The notes: a model not told the origin generated them from the letters alone. A stretch of DNA of 64,000 nucleotides from Rhizobium leguminosarum (GCF_001679785.1 NZ_CP016286.1:2666001-2730000), one strand, 5' to 3'. Numbered from the stretch's first letter, positions 27,387 to 36,563 are shown. Numbers and translations: made by a program.

Positions 27387-29456
27387 ATGACATTCGACTT
27401 TTCGCCCTTCCTGCCCTGGTCGGTTCTGGCTGCATTGGCTGTCGTCAGCGCTGTTATCGCCGCCTTCGCGATCTGGCGCGGCATTCGCGGCGCCTGGGTC
27501 AGAACGCTGGCAGCACTCGCCATGCTGACCGCGCTTGCTAATCCTGTGCTGCTGCAGGAAGATCGGGATCAGTTGTCGACGATCGTTCCCGTTCTTGTCG
27601 ATCGAAGCCAGAGCCAGCAGACGCCCGATCGCGTCAAGATGACCGACGATGCGCTTGCGGCCTTGAAGGGACAGCTCGCCCGTTTCCCCCAGATAGAGCC
27701 CCGCTTCGTCGATGTCGAAGGCGACGTCAATTCCGACGTGCCGTCCACGCGCTTGTTCGACGCACTGTCGGCCAACATTGCCGATGTCCCGCCCGCCCGT
27801 ATCGGCGGCGCCATCATGCTGACCGACGGTGAAGTCCATGATGTTCCTGGCGCCAATCAGGCGCTCGGCTTCGACGCGCCGATCCATGGCCTCGTAACCG
27901 GCAAGGCCAACGAATTCGATCGTCGCATCGAAGTCATCAAGGGACCGCGCTTCGGCATCGTCAACGAAGAGCAGCAGGTGATCTTGCGCGTCTTCGACGA
28001 CGGCCCGAGCCCCGGCGGCACGGCCGATGTCACGGTCAAGCTGAATGGTGACGAGATCGCCACCCTGCAGGCGACACCCGGGCAGGATACGCCGTTCTCC
28101 TTCAAGGTGCCGGGTGGCGGCAGCAATGTGCTCGAATTCTCGGTCGCAGCACTTCCCGGCGAAGTCACCACCGCCAACAACCGCGCCGTCCATGTCATCG
28201 ACGGCATCCGCCAGAATCTCCGCGTCCTGCTTGTCTCCGGTGAGCCGCATGCCGGCGAGCGCGCCTGGCGCAACCTGCTGAAATCCGATGCCTCGGTCGA
28301 TCTCGTCCACTTCACCATCCTGCGTCCGCCGGAAAAGCAGGACGGCACGCCGATCAACGAGCTGTCGCTGATTGCCTTCCCGACGCGCGAGCTCTTCGTC
28401 GACAAGATTAAGGATTTCGACCTGATCATCTTCGATCGCTACCAGCACCGCGGCGTGCTGCCGCTGCTCTATTACGATTACATCGCGCAATATGTCGACA
28501 ATGGCGGCGCGCTGCTGATCGCCGCCGGTCCCGAGCATGCTGGCCCCGATTCCATTGCACTGACGCCGCTTTCCTCGGTTCTGCCCGCAACGCCCACCGG
28601 AGAGATGATCGAGAAGGCCTTCTATCCCCGCCTCTCCGAGGAAGGCCGTAAACATCCGGTCACGCGCGGCCTTGATGGTTCGGGCGAGGACCCGCCGCAT
28701 TGGGGCCGCTGGTTCCGCAGTGTCGATGTCGACCGGCCACAGGGCGAGACGATCATGCTCGGCGCCGACAACCACCCGCTGCTGGTGCTGAACCGCGCCG
28801 GCCAGGGCCGCGTCGCCATGCTGCTTTCCGATCAGGGCTGGCTCTGGGCGCGCGGCTTCGAAGGCGGCGGTCCGAACGTTTCGCTCTATCGCCGTATCGC
28901 CCATTGGCTGATGAAGGAGCCCGCACTCGAGGAAGAAGCGCTAACGGCGCGCGCCTCCGGCCGAACGCTTGAAGTCACCCGCCAGACGATCGGCGACAAT
29001 CCCGGCAATGCCACCGTGCGTTATCCCTCCGGCAAGACCGAAACCCTGCCGCTCACCCAGTCCGAACCCGGGCTCTACAAGGCCGAGAAGAGGATGGACG
29101 AAATCGGCCTCTTCGAAGTCCGCAACGGCAGGCTGTCGACGCTTGTCCATATCGGCGCCGTCGACGCACCGGAATTCAAGGCGATGATCTCGACGACCGA
29201 TGTACTCCAGCCGGTCGCCGACAGAAGCAAGGGTCTCGTCGCCCGCGTCTCCAACGCAAATGGCGCGATCTCCGTGCCGCCGATCCTGCCGGTGCGCGGC
29301 CAGGTCCGCGTCTCCGACAACGATCGCATGATGATCCGCATGACCAACGAAACTGTTTTGAAGGGCATCAACACGCTGCCGCTCTTTGCCGGTTTCGCCG
29401 GCGTCGGCATCCTGCTGCTCGCCTTCGGCGCCATGTGGTGGCGTGAAGGGCGCTAA
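27387..29456 (+). CDS. Large membrane protein with VWA/amidotransferase-like fold
   Basis: A 689-residue protein with two N-terminal membrane helices and one C-terminal helix (LFAGFAGVGILLLAFGAMWW). The soluble part has a VWA-like strand (TIVPVLVDRSQSQQ, GGAIMLTDGEVHD) and a later class I glutamine-amidotransferase-like region (DNGGALLIAAGPEH) without an obvious catalytic Cys. It starts 1 bp after the DUF4159 stop and so completes the MoxR operon. The role is unknown; the layout matches MoxR/Bat-type cell-envelope systems. Confidence 0.75.
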   Translation: MTFDFSPFLPWSVLAALAVVSAVIAAFAIWRGIRGAWVRTLAALAMLTALANPVLLQEDRDQLSTIVPVLVDRSQSQQTPDRVKMTDDALAALKGQLARFPQIEPRFVDVEGDVNSDVPSTRLFDALSANIADVPPARIGGAIMLTDGEVHDVPGANQALGFDAPIHGLVTGKANEFDRRIEVIKGPRFGIVNEEQQVILRVFDDGPSPGGTADVTVKLNGDEIATLQATPGQDTPFSFKVPGGGSNVLEFSVAALPGEVTTANNRAVHVIDGIRQNLRVLLVSGEPHAGERAWRNLLKSDASVDLVHFTILRPPEKQDGTPINELSLIAFPTRELFVDKIKDFDLIIFDRYQHRGVLPLLYYDYIAQYVDNGGALLIAAGPEHAGPDSIALTPLSSVLPATPTGEMIEKAFYPRLSEEGRKHPVTRGLDGSGEDPPHWGRWFRSVDVDRPQGETIMLGADNHPLLVLNRAGQGRVAMLLSDQGWLWARGFEGGGPNVSLYRRIAHWLMKEPALEEEALTARASGRTLEVTRQTIGDNPGNATVRYPSGKTETLPLTQSEPGLYKAEKRMDEIGLFEVRNGRLSTLVHIGAVDAPEFKAMISTTDVLQPVADRSKGLVARVSNANGAISVPPILPVRGQVRVSDNDRMMIRMTNETVLKGINTLPLFAGFAGVGILLLAFGAMWWREGR

Positions 29457-29460
29457 TCTC

Positions 29461-29877
29461 ATGCCGGAATTCGAGCTCACCGCCTCTCCCTCGCCGGAGG
29501 ACCAGGCGGTGATCACCGATGCGCTCTCGGCCTTCAACAACGCCGATATCGGCCCATCCGATCGCCGGCCGCTCGCGGTCCTCATCCGCGATACCGACGG
29601 CAAGGTGACGGGCGGTCTTTCAGGCTTCACCGCCTGGGGCTGGCTCTTCACCCAGATGCTCTACATTCCCGATACCCTGCGCGGCACCGGTATATCAGGC
29701 AATATCCTCGCAAAGGCGGAAGAAGAGGCGAGAGCCAGGGGGTGCCGCGGCGCCTGGATCGACACCTTCAACCCGCAGGCTCTGCGCGCCTATCTGCGTC
29801 AGGGTTATGAGGTTTTCGGAGAGCTTGAGGACTTCCCGGAAGGCCGCACGCGCAGCTTCCTCCGGAAAAGCCTATAG
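29461..29877 (+). CDS. GNAT-family N-acetyltransferase
   Basis: A 138-residue GNAT protein starting 4 bp after the preceding gene. The motif A region is MLYIPDTLRGTGISGNILAKAEEEARARGCRGAWIDTFN (in parts), followed by PQALRAYLRQGYEVFGEL. Acetyl donor by family; substrate unknown. The start MPEFELTASP is set by the upstream stop. It may be a passenger at the end of the MoxR operon. Confidence 0.85.
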   Translation: MPEFELTASPSPEDQAVITDALSAFNNADIGPSDRRPLAVLIRDTDGKVTGGLSGFTAWGWLFTQMLYIPDTLRGTGISGNILAKAEEEARARGCRGAWIDTFNPQALRAYLRQGYEVFGELEDFPEGRTRSFLRKSL

Positions 29878-29885
29878 AGCATGAT

Positions 29886-29910
29886 ATTTTAGGCCGACCC
29901 GGCCTAAAAT
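29886..29910. terminator. Hairpin after the MoxR-GNAT operon
   Basis: A perfect 10-bp stem (ATTTTAGGCC / GGCCTAAAAT) closes a GACCC loop, 9 bp after the acetyltransferase stop. The AT-rich base can act as a terminator in both directions between the converging GNAT genes. The flanking AGAGCATGAT resembles the edge of a common Rhizobium intergenic repeat. Confidence 0.6.
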
Positions 29911-29938
29911 CATCCTGTTCTAGCGGGCTGTTGCAAGA

Positions 29939-30439
29939 TCATTCGCGCCAGGCGATCGTGCCCTTCAGCCGCGCGTGCACGCCCTCGGCGATCGGAACGA
30001 CGAGCACGCGGCCGGGATCGACGGGGCCTGGAAAAGACAGCGCGTTATAGGCGACCTTCTCGAAGCCGAGCGGGCCGTAATAGGGTGGATCGCCGACGAG
30101 GATGACGGCTTCTGAGCCCTTGCGTCTTGCCGCCTCCACCGCGATCCGCACCAGTTCCCGGCCGATGCCCTTGTTCTTGTGGGAGGGGCGGACGGCGAGC
30201 GGGCCGAGCAGATGTCCCTTCACCGTTCCAGCCAGCACCGGCGTCATGCGCACGGAGGCGATCGTCTCACCATTATCGGTGCAGATGAAGGAAAGCGACA
30301 GATCATGCGGCCCCTGCTCACGGATGCGCGCGGCAGCGCGCGTGAAGCGGCCCGGACCGAAGGCTTCTTCGTTGATGTGTTCGATGGCGGCGTCATGAGA
30401 CGCGTCTTCAGTGAGGTAGACGAGATCGTGCTTGTACAT
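29939..30439 (-). CDS. GNAT-family N-acetyltransferase, YhbS-like
   Basis: A 166-residue GNAT protein. The core is HLLGPLAVRPSHKNKGIGRELVRIAVEAARRKGSEAVILVGDPPYYGPLGFEKV (read in parts), matching the YhbS-type acetyltransferases whose targets are mostly unknown. The start at MYKHDLVYLTED is chosen because the domain begins there; the longer upstream frame encodes no recognisable protein sequence. Confidence 0.82.
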   Translation of the reverse strand: MYKHDLVYLTEDASHDAAIEHINEEAFGPGRFTRAAARIREQGPHDLSLSFICTDNGETIASVRMTPVLAGTVKGHLLGPLAVRPSHKNKGIGRELVRIAVEAARRKGSEAVILVGDPPYYGPLGFEKVAYNALSFPGPVDPGRVLVVPIAEGVHARLKGTIAWRE

Positions 30440-30767
30440 GATGACAGAAACCGGATGGACAGATTGATGGGTCTCGAACACGCCTTGGGCGTTCGGGAGC
30501 ATCAGCGTCGTCGCGGGTTTCTGGAAATGAACATCAAGCAGGGGTCCGAAAATCGTGAAAAGGCCGATAGCAGGAAAAATTTCCGCCGTCCAACCCAAAA
30601 TGCACGACCGCAGCGCCGCGCATCTTTTCGAGACCCACAAAGGTCGCTGCAACACTGAATTATGCGGTCCCCGGACGATGTGACACACTGTTCAATCTTT
30701 GCCGCCTGTAAAGCCCTGCCATCTGCGATATCTTTCGTTCCAACACGCAATCAAGGGAATGAAGATC
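30440..30767. other. Divergent intergenic region
   Basis: About 328 bp between the GNAT gene and the glutathionyl-hydroquinone reductase gene. Open frames here are not convincing, and I see no strong hairpin or promoter consensus. Confidence 0.4.
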
Positions 30768-31778
30768 ATGGGAATGCTGGTGGACGGCGTCTGGCATGAT
30801 GCCTGGTACGACACGAACGAGAGCAAGGGCCATTTCAAGCGGCAGCCCTCGCAGTTCCGCAACTGGGTGACATCGGACGGTGGGGCCGGCCCTTCCGGCA
30901 GCGGCGGCTTCAAGGCCGAGGCCGGGCGTTACCATCTCTATGTCTCGCTCGCCTGCCCCTGGGCGCATCGCACGCTGATCTTCCGCAAGCTGAAGAAGCT
31001 CGAAGAACTGATCTCGGTCTCGGTCGTCGATCCGCTGATGCTCGAGAACGGCTGGGAATTCAAGGTCGGCGACGGTGCCACCGGCGACCACCTCTTCGGC
31101 GTCGCAGCGCTTTGGCAGATCTATGTCAGGGCCGATCCGCACTATTCCGGCCGCGTCACCGTTCCCGTGCTCTGGGACAAGAAGACCGGCACGATCGTCA
31201 ACAACGAATCCGCCGAGATCATCCGCATGTTCAACGGCGCCTTCGACGGGCTGACCGGCTCGACAGCCGATTTCTATCCCGAGGACCTTCGCTCCGAAAT
31301 CGATGCGCTGAACGCCACCATCTACGACACCGTCAATAACGGCGTCTACAAGGCGGGCTTTGCCACCACCCAGGAGGCCTATGCGGAAAACGTCGGCACG
31401 CTGTTCGAAACACTCGACATGCTCGACGAACGCCTCGGCAAGGGTCGCTACCTCTTCGGCAACCATCAGACCGAGGCCGACTGGCGCCTGTTCACCACGC
31501 TGGTGCGCTTCGACGCCGTCTATGTCGGCCATTTCAAGTGCAACATCCGCCGCATCGCCGACTACCGCAACCTGCCTGACTATCTGCGCGACCTCTACCA
31601 GACGGCGGGCGTTGCCGAGACGGTGAACCTCAACCACATCAAGCAGCACTATTACCGCAGCCACAGGACGATCAATCCGACCGGTATCGTTCCCGTCGGT
31701 CCGGCGCTCGATCTCGACAGTCCGCACGGCCGTGCTACAGCGCCGCGCGTCTTTTCAGACGCGCAAAGGACGCTGTAG
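30768..31778 (+). CDS. Glutathionyl-hydroquinone reductase (YqjG/PcpF type)
   Basis: A 336-residue xi-class glutathione S-transferase that reduces glutathionyl-hydroquinones. The catalytic motif CPWA (Cys63, SLACPWAHRTL) and the conserved RVTVPVLWDKKTGTIVNNESAEIIRMF region define the class. The ATG at 30768 is better spaced from the AAGGGA site than the ATG at 30759. The last 14 residues (ATAPRVFSDAQRTL) and the stop codon come from a palindromic repeat (31735-31778) also found at the end of the HxlR gene, so the native C-terminus was probably replaced. Confidence 0.9.
   Translation: MGMLVDGVWHDAWYDTNESKGHFKRQPSQFRNWVTSDGGAGPSGSGGFKAEAGRYHLYVSLACPWAHRTLIFRKLKKLEELISVSVVDPLMLENGWEFKVGDGATGDHLFGVAALWQIYVRADPHYSGRVTVPVLWDKKTGTIVNNESAEIIRMFNGAFDGLTGSTADFYPEDLRSEIDALNATIYDTVNNGVYKAGFATTQEAYAENVGTLFETLDMLDERLGKGRYLFGNHQTEADWRLFTTLVRFDAVYVGHFKCNIRRIADYRNLPDYLRDLYQTAGVAETVNLNHIKQHYYRSHRTINPTGIVPVGPALDLDSPHGRATAPRVFSDAQRTL
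31735..31778. repeat. Palindromic repeat, copy 1, inside a gene end
   Basis: A 44-bp nested palindrome: outer arms CTACAGCG (31735-31742) and CGCTGTAG (31771-31778), inner arms CGCGTCT (31746-31752) and AGACGCG (31757-31763). It is identical at 40 of 44 positions to the copy at 37036-37079. It encodes the tail of the glutathionyl-hydroquinone reductase and supplies its TAG stop. About 20 bp of further similarity continues downstream. Confidence 0.9.
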
Positions 31779-31801
31779 CAGTTTGAATGGCTGCCTGAAG
31801 C

Positions 31802-32281
31802 TTACCAGCGGTCGGCAGGCTCCTGCTCGCCGCGAAGCTCGGCGAGACGGCGATGCGTCGCCTTGGTCGTGCCCTCGGGCAGGCTGTCGAGGGAAAAGAA
31901 GCCGCTGTCGGATATCTCCCAGTCCGGCGGCCGCGGCGCCGTCTGCTCGACGGTCGCGCGGTAGAAGACGACATGGTCGCGCCTTGTGGTCGTGGTATTG
32001 AAATAGACTTGGAACAGCTGCGGCTTGCCGATGATCCTGAGGTTGCCCTCCTCGCGCAATTCCTTGACGAGCGCTTCCTCGACCGTCTCGTTGCGCTCCA
32101 GCCCGCCGCCCGGCATGTGCCAGCCGCCGATATAGCTGTGGCGCACGAGAAAGATGCGCCCGTCTGCATCGAAACAGGCGGCCCGCACGCCCACGGTCAT
32201 GCTGCGGACGAAGCTGAAATAGACATGCAGCAGGCGCAACGCCACCCTTATGAGAAGGGGCCGGTTCTCTTGATCCACCAT
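31802..32281 (-). CDS. NUDIX hydrolase
   Basis: A 159-residue NUDIX protein with a complete box (GGGLERNETVEEALVKELREEGNL, in parts GGGLERNE and REEG). The upstream HSYIGGWHMPGGG is the usual entry strand. The N-terminal LLIRVALRLLHVYFSFVRSMTVGVRA carries a hydrophobic segment seen in membrane-associated NUDIX relatives. The substrate is unknown. It converges on the glutathionyl-hydroquinone reductase gene across the palindromic repeat and is divergent from a phosphoesterase gene. Confidence 0.85.
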   Translation of the reverse strand: MVDQENRPLLIRVALRLLHVYFSFVRSMTVGVRAACFDADGRIFLVRHSYIGGWHMPGGGLERNETVEEALVKELREEGNLRIIGKPQLFQVYFNTTTTRRDHVVFYRATVEQTAPRPPDWEISDSGFFSLDSLPEGTTKATHRRLAELRGEQEPADRW

Positions 32282-32351
32282 CGCTCCGTTTCAGCTCTTC
32301 ATCGCGCCGGATGTGTTTGATTTGTCAATAAGCTGGTCTATGTCTCGTAGC

Positions 32352-33260
32352 ATGTTCAAGCTCGCGCATATCTCCGACGTCCACCTCGGGCCGTTGCCCA
32401 GTCTTTCCATTCAAGAGCTGTTTTCAAAACGCATAACAGGCTTTGTGAACTGGCATCGAAATCGACGCAAGCACCTTTTCGGCAGCACGTTGGATCTGCT
32501 GCTCGACGACATCCGCGCCCATCAGGCCGATCACCTGGCCGTCACCGGGGACCTCGTCAATCTGGCGAGCGGCATCGAGATCCGCTCGGCCGCCGCCTGG
32601 CTGCGCGCGCTCGGCGATCCCGCAGACACGTCGGTCGTTCCCGGCAATCACGATGCCTATGTACCCGGCTCCTACGAGAAGTCGATGCGCGCCTGGTACG
32701 ATTATGTCCGCGGCGATCTCGCTCCACCGCAGTGGCAGGACGACCGCCATATCTTTCCTTATCTGCGCGTTCGCGGCAAAGTCGCGATTGTCGGCTGTTC
32801 GACGGCGGTCGCCACCCCTCCCTTCGCCGCCTCTGGCTTTTTCGGCGCGCGACAGGCCCGCGATACTGTCAACATACTGCGTGCGGCTGGCGAAGCCGGT
32901 CTCTTCCGCGTCGTCATGATCCATCACCCGCCGATCCGCGGCGCCACGGCCTTCTATAAACGGATGATCGGCATCCGCCGCTTCGCCGCCGTGATTTCGA
33001 CGGGCGGCGCCGAACTCGTGCTGCACGGACATACGCACCTGAACACGCTAAATTGGCTGCGCGGCCAGATGCAGCCGGTGCCGGTCGTCGGTATCGCCTC
33101 TGCCTCGCAGGGACCGGGCAGCATCAAGCCGCCCGCCGCCTACAACCTCTTCTCCATCGATGGCTCTCCCGGTGCCTGGGAACTCAGCGGCGAGCGCTTC
33201 AGCCTCAACAGGGCTGGCGACGCGGTGATGCCGGAAAGCGCCGATATTTTCGCGTCTTAG
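32352..33260 (+). CDS. Calcineurin-like metallophosphoesterase
   Basis: A 302-residue phosphoesterase. The dinuclear metal motifs are complete: D-x-H in AHISDVHLG, GDxx in VTGDLVNL, GNHD in VVPGNHDAY, then a His in IHHPP and GHTH in LHGHTHLN. The substrate (cyclic nucleotide, lipid-linked diphosphate or other) cannot be assigned. Start uncertain: the ATG at 32352 (MFKLAH) matches the fold start; an ATG at 32340 would add four residues. Confidence 0.88.
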   Translation: MFKLAHISDVHLGPLPSLSIQELFSKRITGFVNWHRNRRKHLFGSTLDLLLDDIRAHQADHLAVTGDLVNLASGIEIRSAAAWLRALGDPADTSVVPGNHDAYVPGSYEKSMRAWYDYVRGDLAPPQWQDDRHIFPYLRVRGKVAIVGCSTAVATPPFAASGFFGARQARDTVNILRAAGEAGLFRVVMIHHPPIRGATAFYKRMIGIRRFAAVISTGGAELVLHGHTHLNTLNWLRGQMQPVPVVGIASASQGPGSIKPPAAYNLFSIDGSPGAWELSGERFSLNRAGDAVMPESADIFAS

Positions 33261-33419
33261 CTCCAGTTCCAGACTCTTTTTGTGCAGCACTTGAATCGAT
33301 CTGCGAGGACGTCCTGCCGCCGCCGCAACAATTGCCACAGAGGTTGCTTACCCTCTTGGTATTTTTAGTGGTAAGCGTACAATCCGAGCAAATGCATTGC
33401 CTGAGAACGGAGCGCGCTG

Positions 33420-33980
33420 ATGACTTCTTCTTTCCGTCACCTGTCCAGACTTTCGCTCGCCGCCGGCTTTGCCTTCGGCATCGCCACGGCCGCTTTCGCG
33501 GCCGGCGACAGCAACGATGATACCAATCCGCCGCCGAAGACCCAGACTACCAAGACCTGCACCGGCGGCAAGGTCTGGGACAAGGCCAAGAAGGAATGTG
33601 TCAACCCCAAGAAGAGCAGCTTCAACGACGACGATCTCTATCAGTTCGCCCGCGAATTTGCCTATGCCGGCCAGTATGACAACGCCATCACCGTGCTCAA
33701 TCTCGCTCGCAACCAGAACGACCCGCGCGTCCTGAACTATCTCGGCTACGCCAACCGCAAGGCCGGCCGCATGGAGCTTGGCATGTCCTACTACCGCAAG
33801 GCGCTGCAGGCGGATGAGAATTATATCCTCGCCCGCTCCTATATGGGCATGGCGCTGGTGGAACAGGGAGACATCCAGGGTGCTCGCGTCCAGCTTGTCG
33901 AAATCCGTGATCGCGGCGGCGAAGGCACCTGGGCCTATCGCTCCCTGCTGCAAAGCTTGAACGGCTACAAGACATATTGA
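33420..33980 (+). CDS. Secreted TPR-repeat protein
   Basis: A 186-residue protein with a signal peptide (residues 1-27, ending ATAAFAAG), a Thr/Pro/Lys-rich segment with two cysteines, and then TPR-like helices (YQFAREFAYAGQYDNAITVLNLARNQNDPRVLNYLGYANRKAGRMELGMSYYRKALQADENYILARSYMGMALVEQGDI, in parts). Its position directly upstream of the ECF sigma gene suggests a periplasmic partner, but 187 bp separate them, so co-transcription is not shown. Confidence 0.85.
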   Translation: MTSSFRHLSRLSLAAGFAFGIATAAFAAGDSNDDTNPPPKTQTTKTCTGGKVWDKAKKECVNPKKSSFNDDDLYQFAREFAYAGQYDNAITVLNLARNQNDPRVLNYLGYANRKAGRMELGMSYYRKALQADENYILARSYMGMALVEQGDIQGARVQLVEIRDRGGEGTWAYRSLLQSLNGYKTY

Positions 33981-34167
33981 CGCAAGCTTTGCACGCCACA
34001 ATACGAAAATCCCTTGGGAAAGAGGGATGAAGACGACCGGATGCTTGCGAAGTGCAGGAGACTTGTTTCATAAAGCGCATGCATCGACGGCGTCGATAAA
34101 GTCGGTTTCGCGCCCGACGGCGAACCCTTCGTCCGCGAAACCATTGTGAATGCTTCTTGGATAGACA

Positions 34168-34677
34168 ATGCGTCAGCCCGCAACGACCATCGATCTCCGG
34201 CGTGATCTCGTCGGCCTCCTGCCCCGCCTTCGCCGCTTCGCGATCACGCTCGCGGGCGAGGTTGCCGTGGCCGATGAACTCGTTCAGGCTGTCTGTCAGC
34301 GCGCCGTCTCCAAAGGTCATCAATGGAGCGGCGAAGGCCGGCTGGAAAGCTGGATCTACACGCTTGCCCGCCAGCAATGGACCGACGACAACCGCAAGCG
34401 CAAGCCGAAGGCTTCCGTCCGCGGCAACGTCACCGATATTCGCGAGGCCGCACGCGAACGCTCGGCCGCGGTCGATCCCGACACCATCCATCACATGATT
34501 TCCGATATGCCGGATGGCGTTTCCAGCATGTTCCTGCTGGTCGACGTCGAAGGCCACAGCTACCAGCAGGCAGCCGACATCATGGGCATTCCGGTGGCAA
34601 ACGTCGTCTCGCAGCTCGCGACCGCGAGGCTGCATTTCGCCGGGCTTGCCGGCACCCACCCGATCCACAGGTTCTGA
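34168..34677 (+). CDS. ECF-family RNA polymerase sigma factor
   Basis: A 169-residue sigma factor of the extracytoplasmic-function class. Region 2 spans about residues 15-75 (LPRLRRFAITLAGEVAVADELVQAVCQRA, SWIYTLARQQWTDDNRKRK) and region 4 spans residues 105-160 (SMFLLVDVEGHSYQQAADIMGIPVANVVSQLATARLHF, in parts). The next gene encodes a membrane protein with an anti-sigma-like N-terminus, beginning 2 bp downstream. Target promoters are unknown. Confidence 0.9.
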   Translation: MRQPATTIDLRRDLVGLLPRLRRFAITLAGEVAVADELVQAVCQRAVSKGHQWSGEGRLESWIYTLARQQWTDDNRKRKPKASVRGNVTDIREAARERSAAVDPDTIHHMISDMPDGVSSMFLLVDVEGHSYQQAADIMGIPVANVVSQLATARLHFAGLAGTHPIHRF

Positions 34678-34679
34678 AT

Positions 34680-35525
34680 TTGCTCGATCTTAGGAAATTG
34701 CCGCTCGAAGCCCAGCTCACCGCTCTTCTCGACGGCGAAGTCTCGCCCGAACAGCGGCAAGAACTGGAGCAGCGTCTGGCAGGCGACGAGAATGCACGCC
34801 GACTGCATGAGAAGCTGCGTCACGGGGCTGATTTCGGCCGCCGCCGCCTCGACGATATCCTGAAGGAGCCTGTACCGCTCGCCCTCGTCCGCTCGATCAA
34901 GAGCACGCAGCCGCCGAAAACGCCGATCGCCCAGCGCGCCACGCGCCCGCAAGTGAAACTGGCGCCGAGCGGCCCGCAGGCGCTGGCCGCTGCCCTCATC
35001 CTCTTTGTCGTCGGTTGCGGTATCGGCTATTTCGTCGGCACCGCGCCGGATGCCGACGAGATTGCCAGCACGGCTACCACCAATGCGGCACCGGCCAATA
35101 CCAGCGACTGGCTGGGCGACGTCACCGCCTATCAGCGCCTGCTGATCCGCCAGCCCCGTCATCTCGTCGAAGTGCCCGCCTCGCAGGCCGAGGAAATCTC
35201 CAGCTGGCTGACGACGGCGATCGGCGTGCCCTTCCGCGTGCCGGATCTGAGCGCCGAAGCCTGGACCTTCCAGGGCGCGCGCGTCATCCTTGGCGACAGC
35301 CGCCCAGTCGGACAGCTCGTCTATTCTAATTCCGATGGCGACATCATCTCCATTTGCTTCCGCAAGGACGCGCAGCCGCCGGAGACCGACGACTTCAAGG
35401 AAACGATCAAGGACGAGATCGGCCTCGTGACCTGGCACAATGCCGGCACCTCCTACGTACTCGCCGGCCCCTCCGCCGAAGCAACGCTCGGCCAGCTCGC
35501 CATGGAGATCGCCACCGCGATCTGA
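34680..35525 (+). CDS. Putative transmembrane anti-sigma factor
   Basis: A 281-residue protein. The cytoplasmic N-terminal segment (TALLDGEVSPEQRQELEQRLAGDENARRLHEKL) looks like an anti-sigma domain, residues 101-120 form one membrane helix (ALAAALILFVVGCGIGYFVG), and the rest is a periplasmic sensor region of unknown fold. The start is uncertain: no ATG lies near the sigma stop, and I chose the TTG at 34680; a second in-frame TTG is at 34698. Its place right after the ECF gene supports the role. Confidence 0.75.
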   Translation: MLDLRKLPLEAQLTALLDGEVSPEQRQELEQRLAGDENARRLHEKLRHGADFGRRRLDDILKEPVPLALVRSIKSTQPPKTPIAQRATRPQVKLAPSGPQALAAALILFVVGCGIGYFVGTAPDADEIASTATTNAAPANTSDWLGDVTAYQRLLIRQPRHLVEVPASQAEEISSWLTTAIGVPFRVPDLSAEAWTFQGARVILGDSRPVGQLVYSNSDGDIISICFRKDAQPPETDDFKETIKDEIGLVTWHNAGTSYVLAGPSAEATLGQLAMEIATAI

Positions 35526-35582
35526 TTGCCGGAGCATGATGCCGAGCGGTATCGCACGACATCGTGCGTCGCCTTCTTTGAT

Positions 35583-36563
35583 TTAAGGCACCAGCACCAC
35601 CTTGCCGACCGCACGCCGCCCTTCGATGGCGCGATGCGCTTCCGCCGCTTGATGCAGTGGGAAACGACCGCCGTCGATAACCGTCACGACGCCCGCCGCG
35701 GCAAGCTCGAAGAGCTCGGCAAGATCCTCACGCACCCCCTGAGGCGTCAGCAGCGGCAATAACGAAAATCCCTTGATTGACTGATTGTCATCAAGCATGT
35801 GCTCGACATCGGCCGCCTCAAGCCCGAACCGCCCCATCGCCGCCAGCACAAGCTCGCCGCAAGGCGCCAGCGCATCGAGTGCCGCACTTGAAAACACGCC
35901 GCCGACGGTTTCATAGATGATATCCGCGCCGAGCCCTCCGGTCAGCTTCTTGACGTCCTCCTGCCAGCCGGGCGCCGTATAATCGGCCGCGTGATCGGCG
36001 CCGAGAGACAGGGAAAGCGCCCTCTTCTCGTCACTGCTCGCCGCCGCGATCACCATCTTCGCCCCGTCACGTCTCGCGAGCTGTACAAGCAGCGACCCGA
36101 CACCGCCCGCTGCAGCACTCACGAGAACATTCTTGCCTTTCGCGGGACTGCGGCGCAGCAGATGCAGCGCCGTCAGTCCCTGCACCATCAGCGCCGCAGC
36201 CGCCTCGAACGAAACCGCATCAGGCAGTTGCACCACCGCCCCGCCGTCGACCGCGACGAATTCGGCATAGCCGCCCGAACCGCGCCCGATCGCGAAGAGA
36301 GGAACTGCAACCCGCATGCCAATGAGCGAGCGGTCGGCACCAGGTCCTGCTCGCTCGATCGTACCTGCGACCTCGACACCGGGAAACATCGGCAGATTGG
36401 GCGTTACGGCATAACGGTCGGTCCGCATCAACACCTCGAAGAAGTTGACACCCGCCGCATGGACGCGGAGGAGAACCTCCCCCGGCCCCGGCTCGGGGAC
36501 CGGCAGTTCCAAGACCTTGAGGACATCGGGCGGACCGAAGCGAGTGAATTGGACGGCTTTCAT
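35583..36563 (-). CDS. Zinc-less quinone oxidoreductase, medium-chain dehydrogenase family
   Basis: A 326-residue NADPH-dependent quinone oxidoreductase-like protein. The N-terminus MKAVQFTRFGPPDVLKVLELPVPEPGPGEVLLRV and the nucleotide-binding VLVSAAAGGVGSLLVQLARRDGA identify the family, and the zinc ligands of alcohol dehydrogenases are absent. It is divergent from an HxlR regulator 101 bp away, the usual layout for quinone- or aldehyde-responsive pairs. The hairpin at 35553-35568 may terminate the converging anti-sigma transcript. Confidence 0.88.
   Translation of the reverse strand: MKAVQFTRFGPPDVLKVLELPVPEPGPGEVLLRVHAAGVNFFEVLMRTDRYAVTPNLPMFPGVEVAGTIERAGPGADRSLIGMRVAVPLFAIGRGSGGYAEFVAVDGGAVVQLPDAVSFEAAAALMVQGLTALHLLRRSPAKGKNVLVSAAAGGVGSLLVQLARRDGAKMVIAAASSDEKRALSLSLGADHAADYTAPGWQEDVKKLTGGLGADIIYETVGGVFSSAALDALAPCGELVLAAMGRFGLEAADVEHMLDDNQSIKGFSLLPLLTPQGVREDLAELFELAAAGVVTVIDGGRFPLHQAAEAHRAIEGRRAVGKVVLVP

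Noticed and set aside
29878..29938. Origin-like or attachment site after the GNAT gene
   Set aside because: The hairpin is adequately explained as a terminator; there is no integrase, DnaA box cluster or direct repeat nearby.
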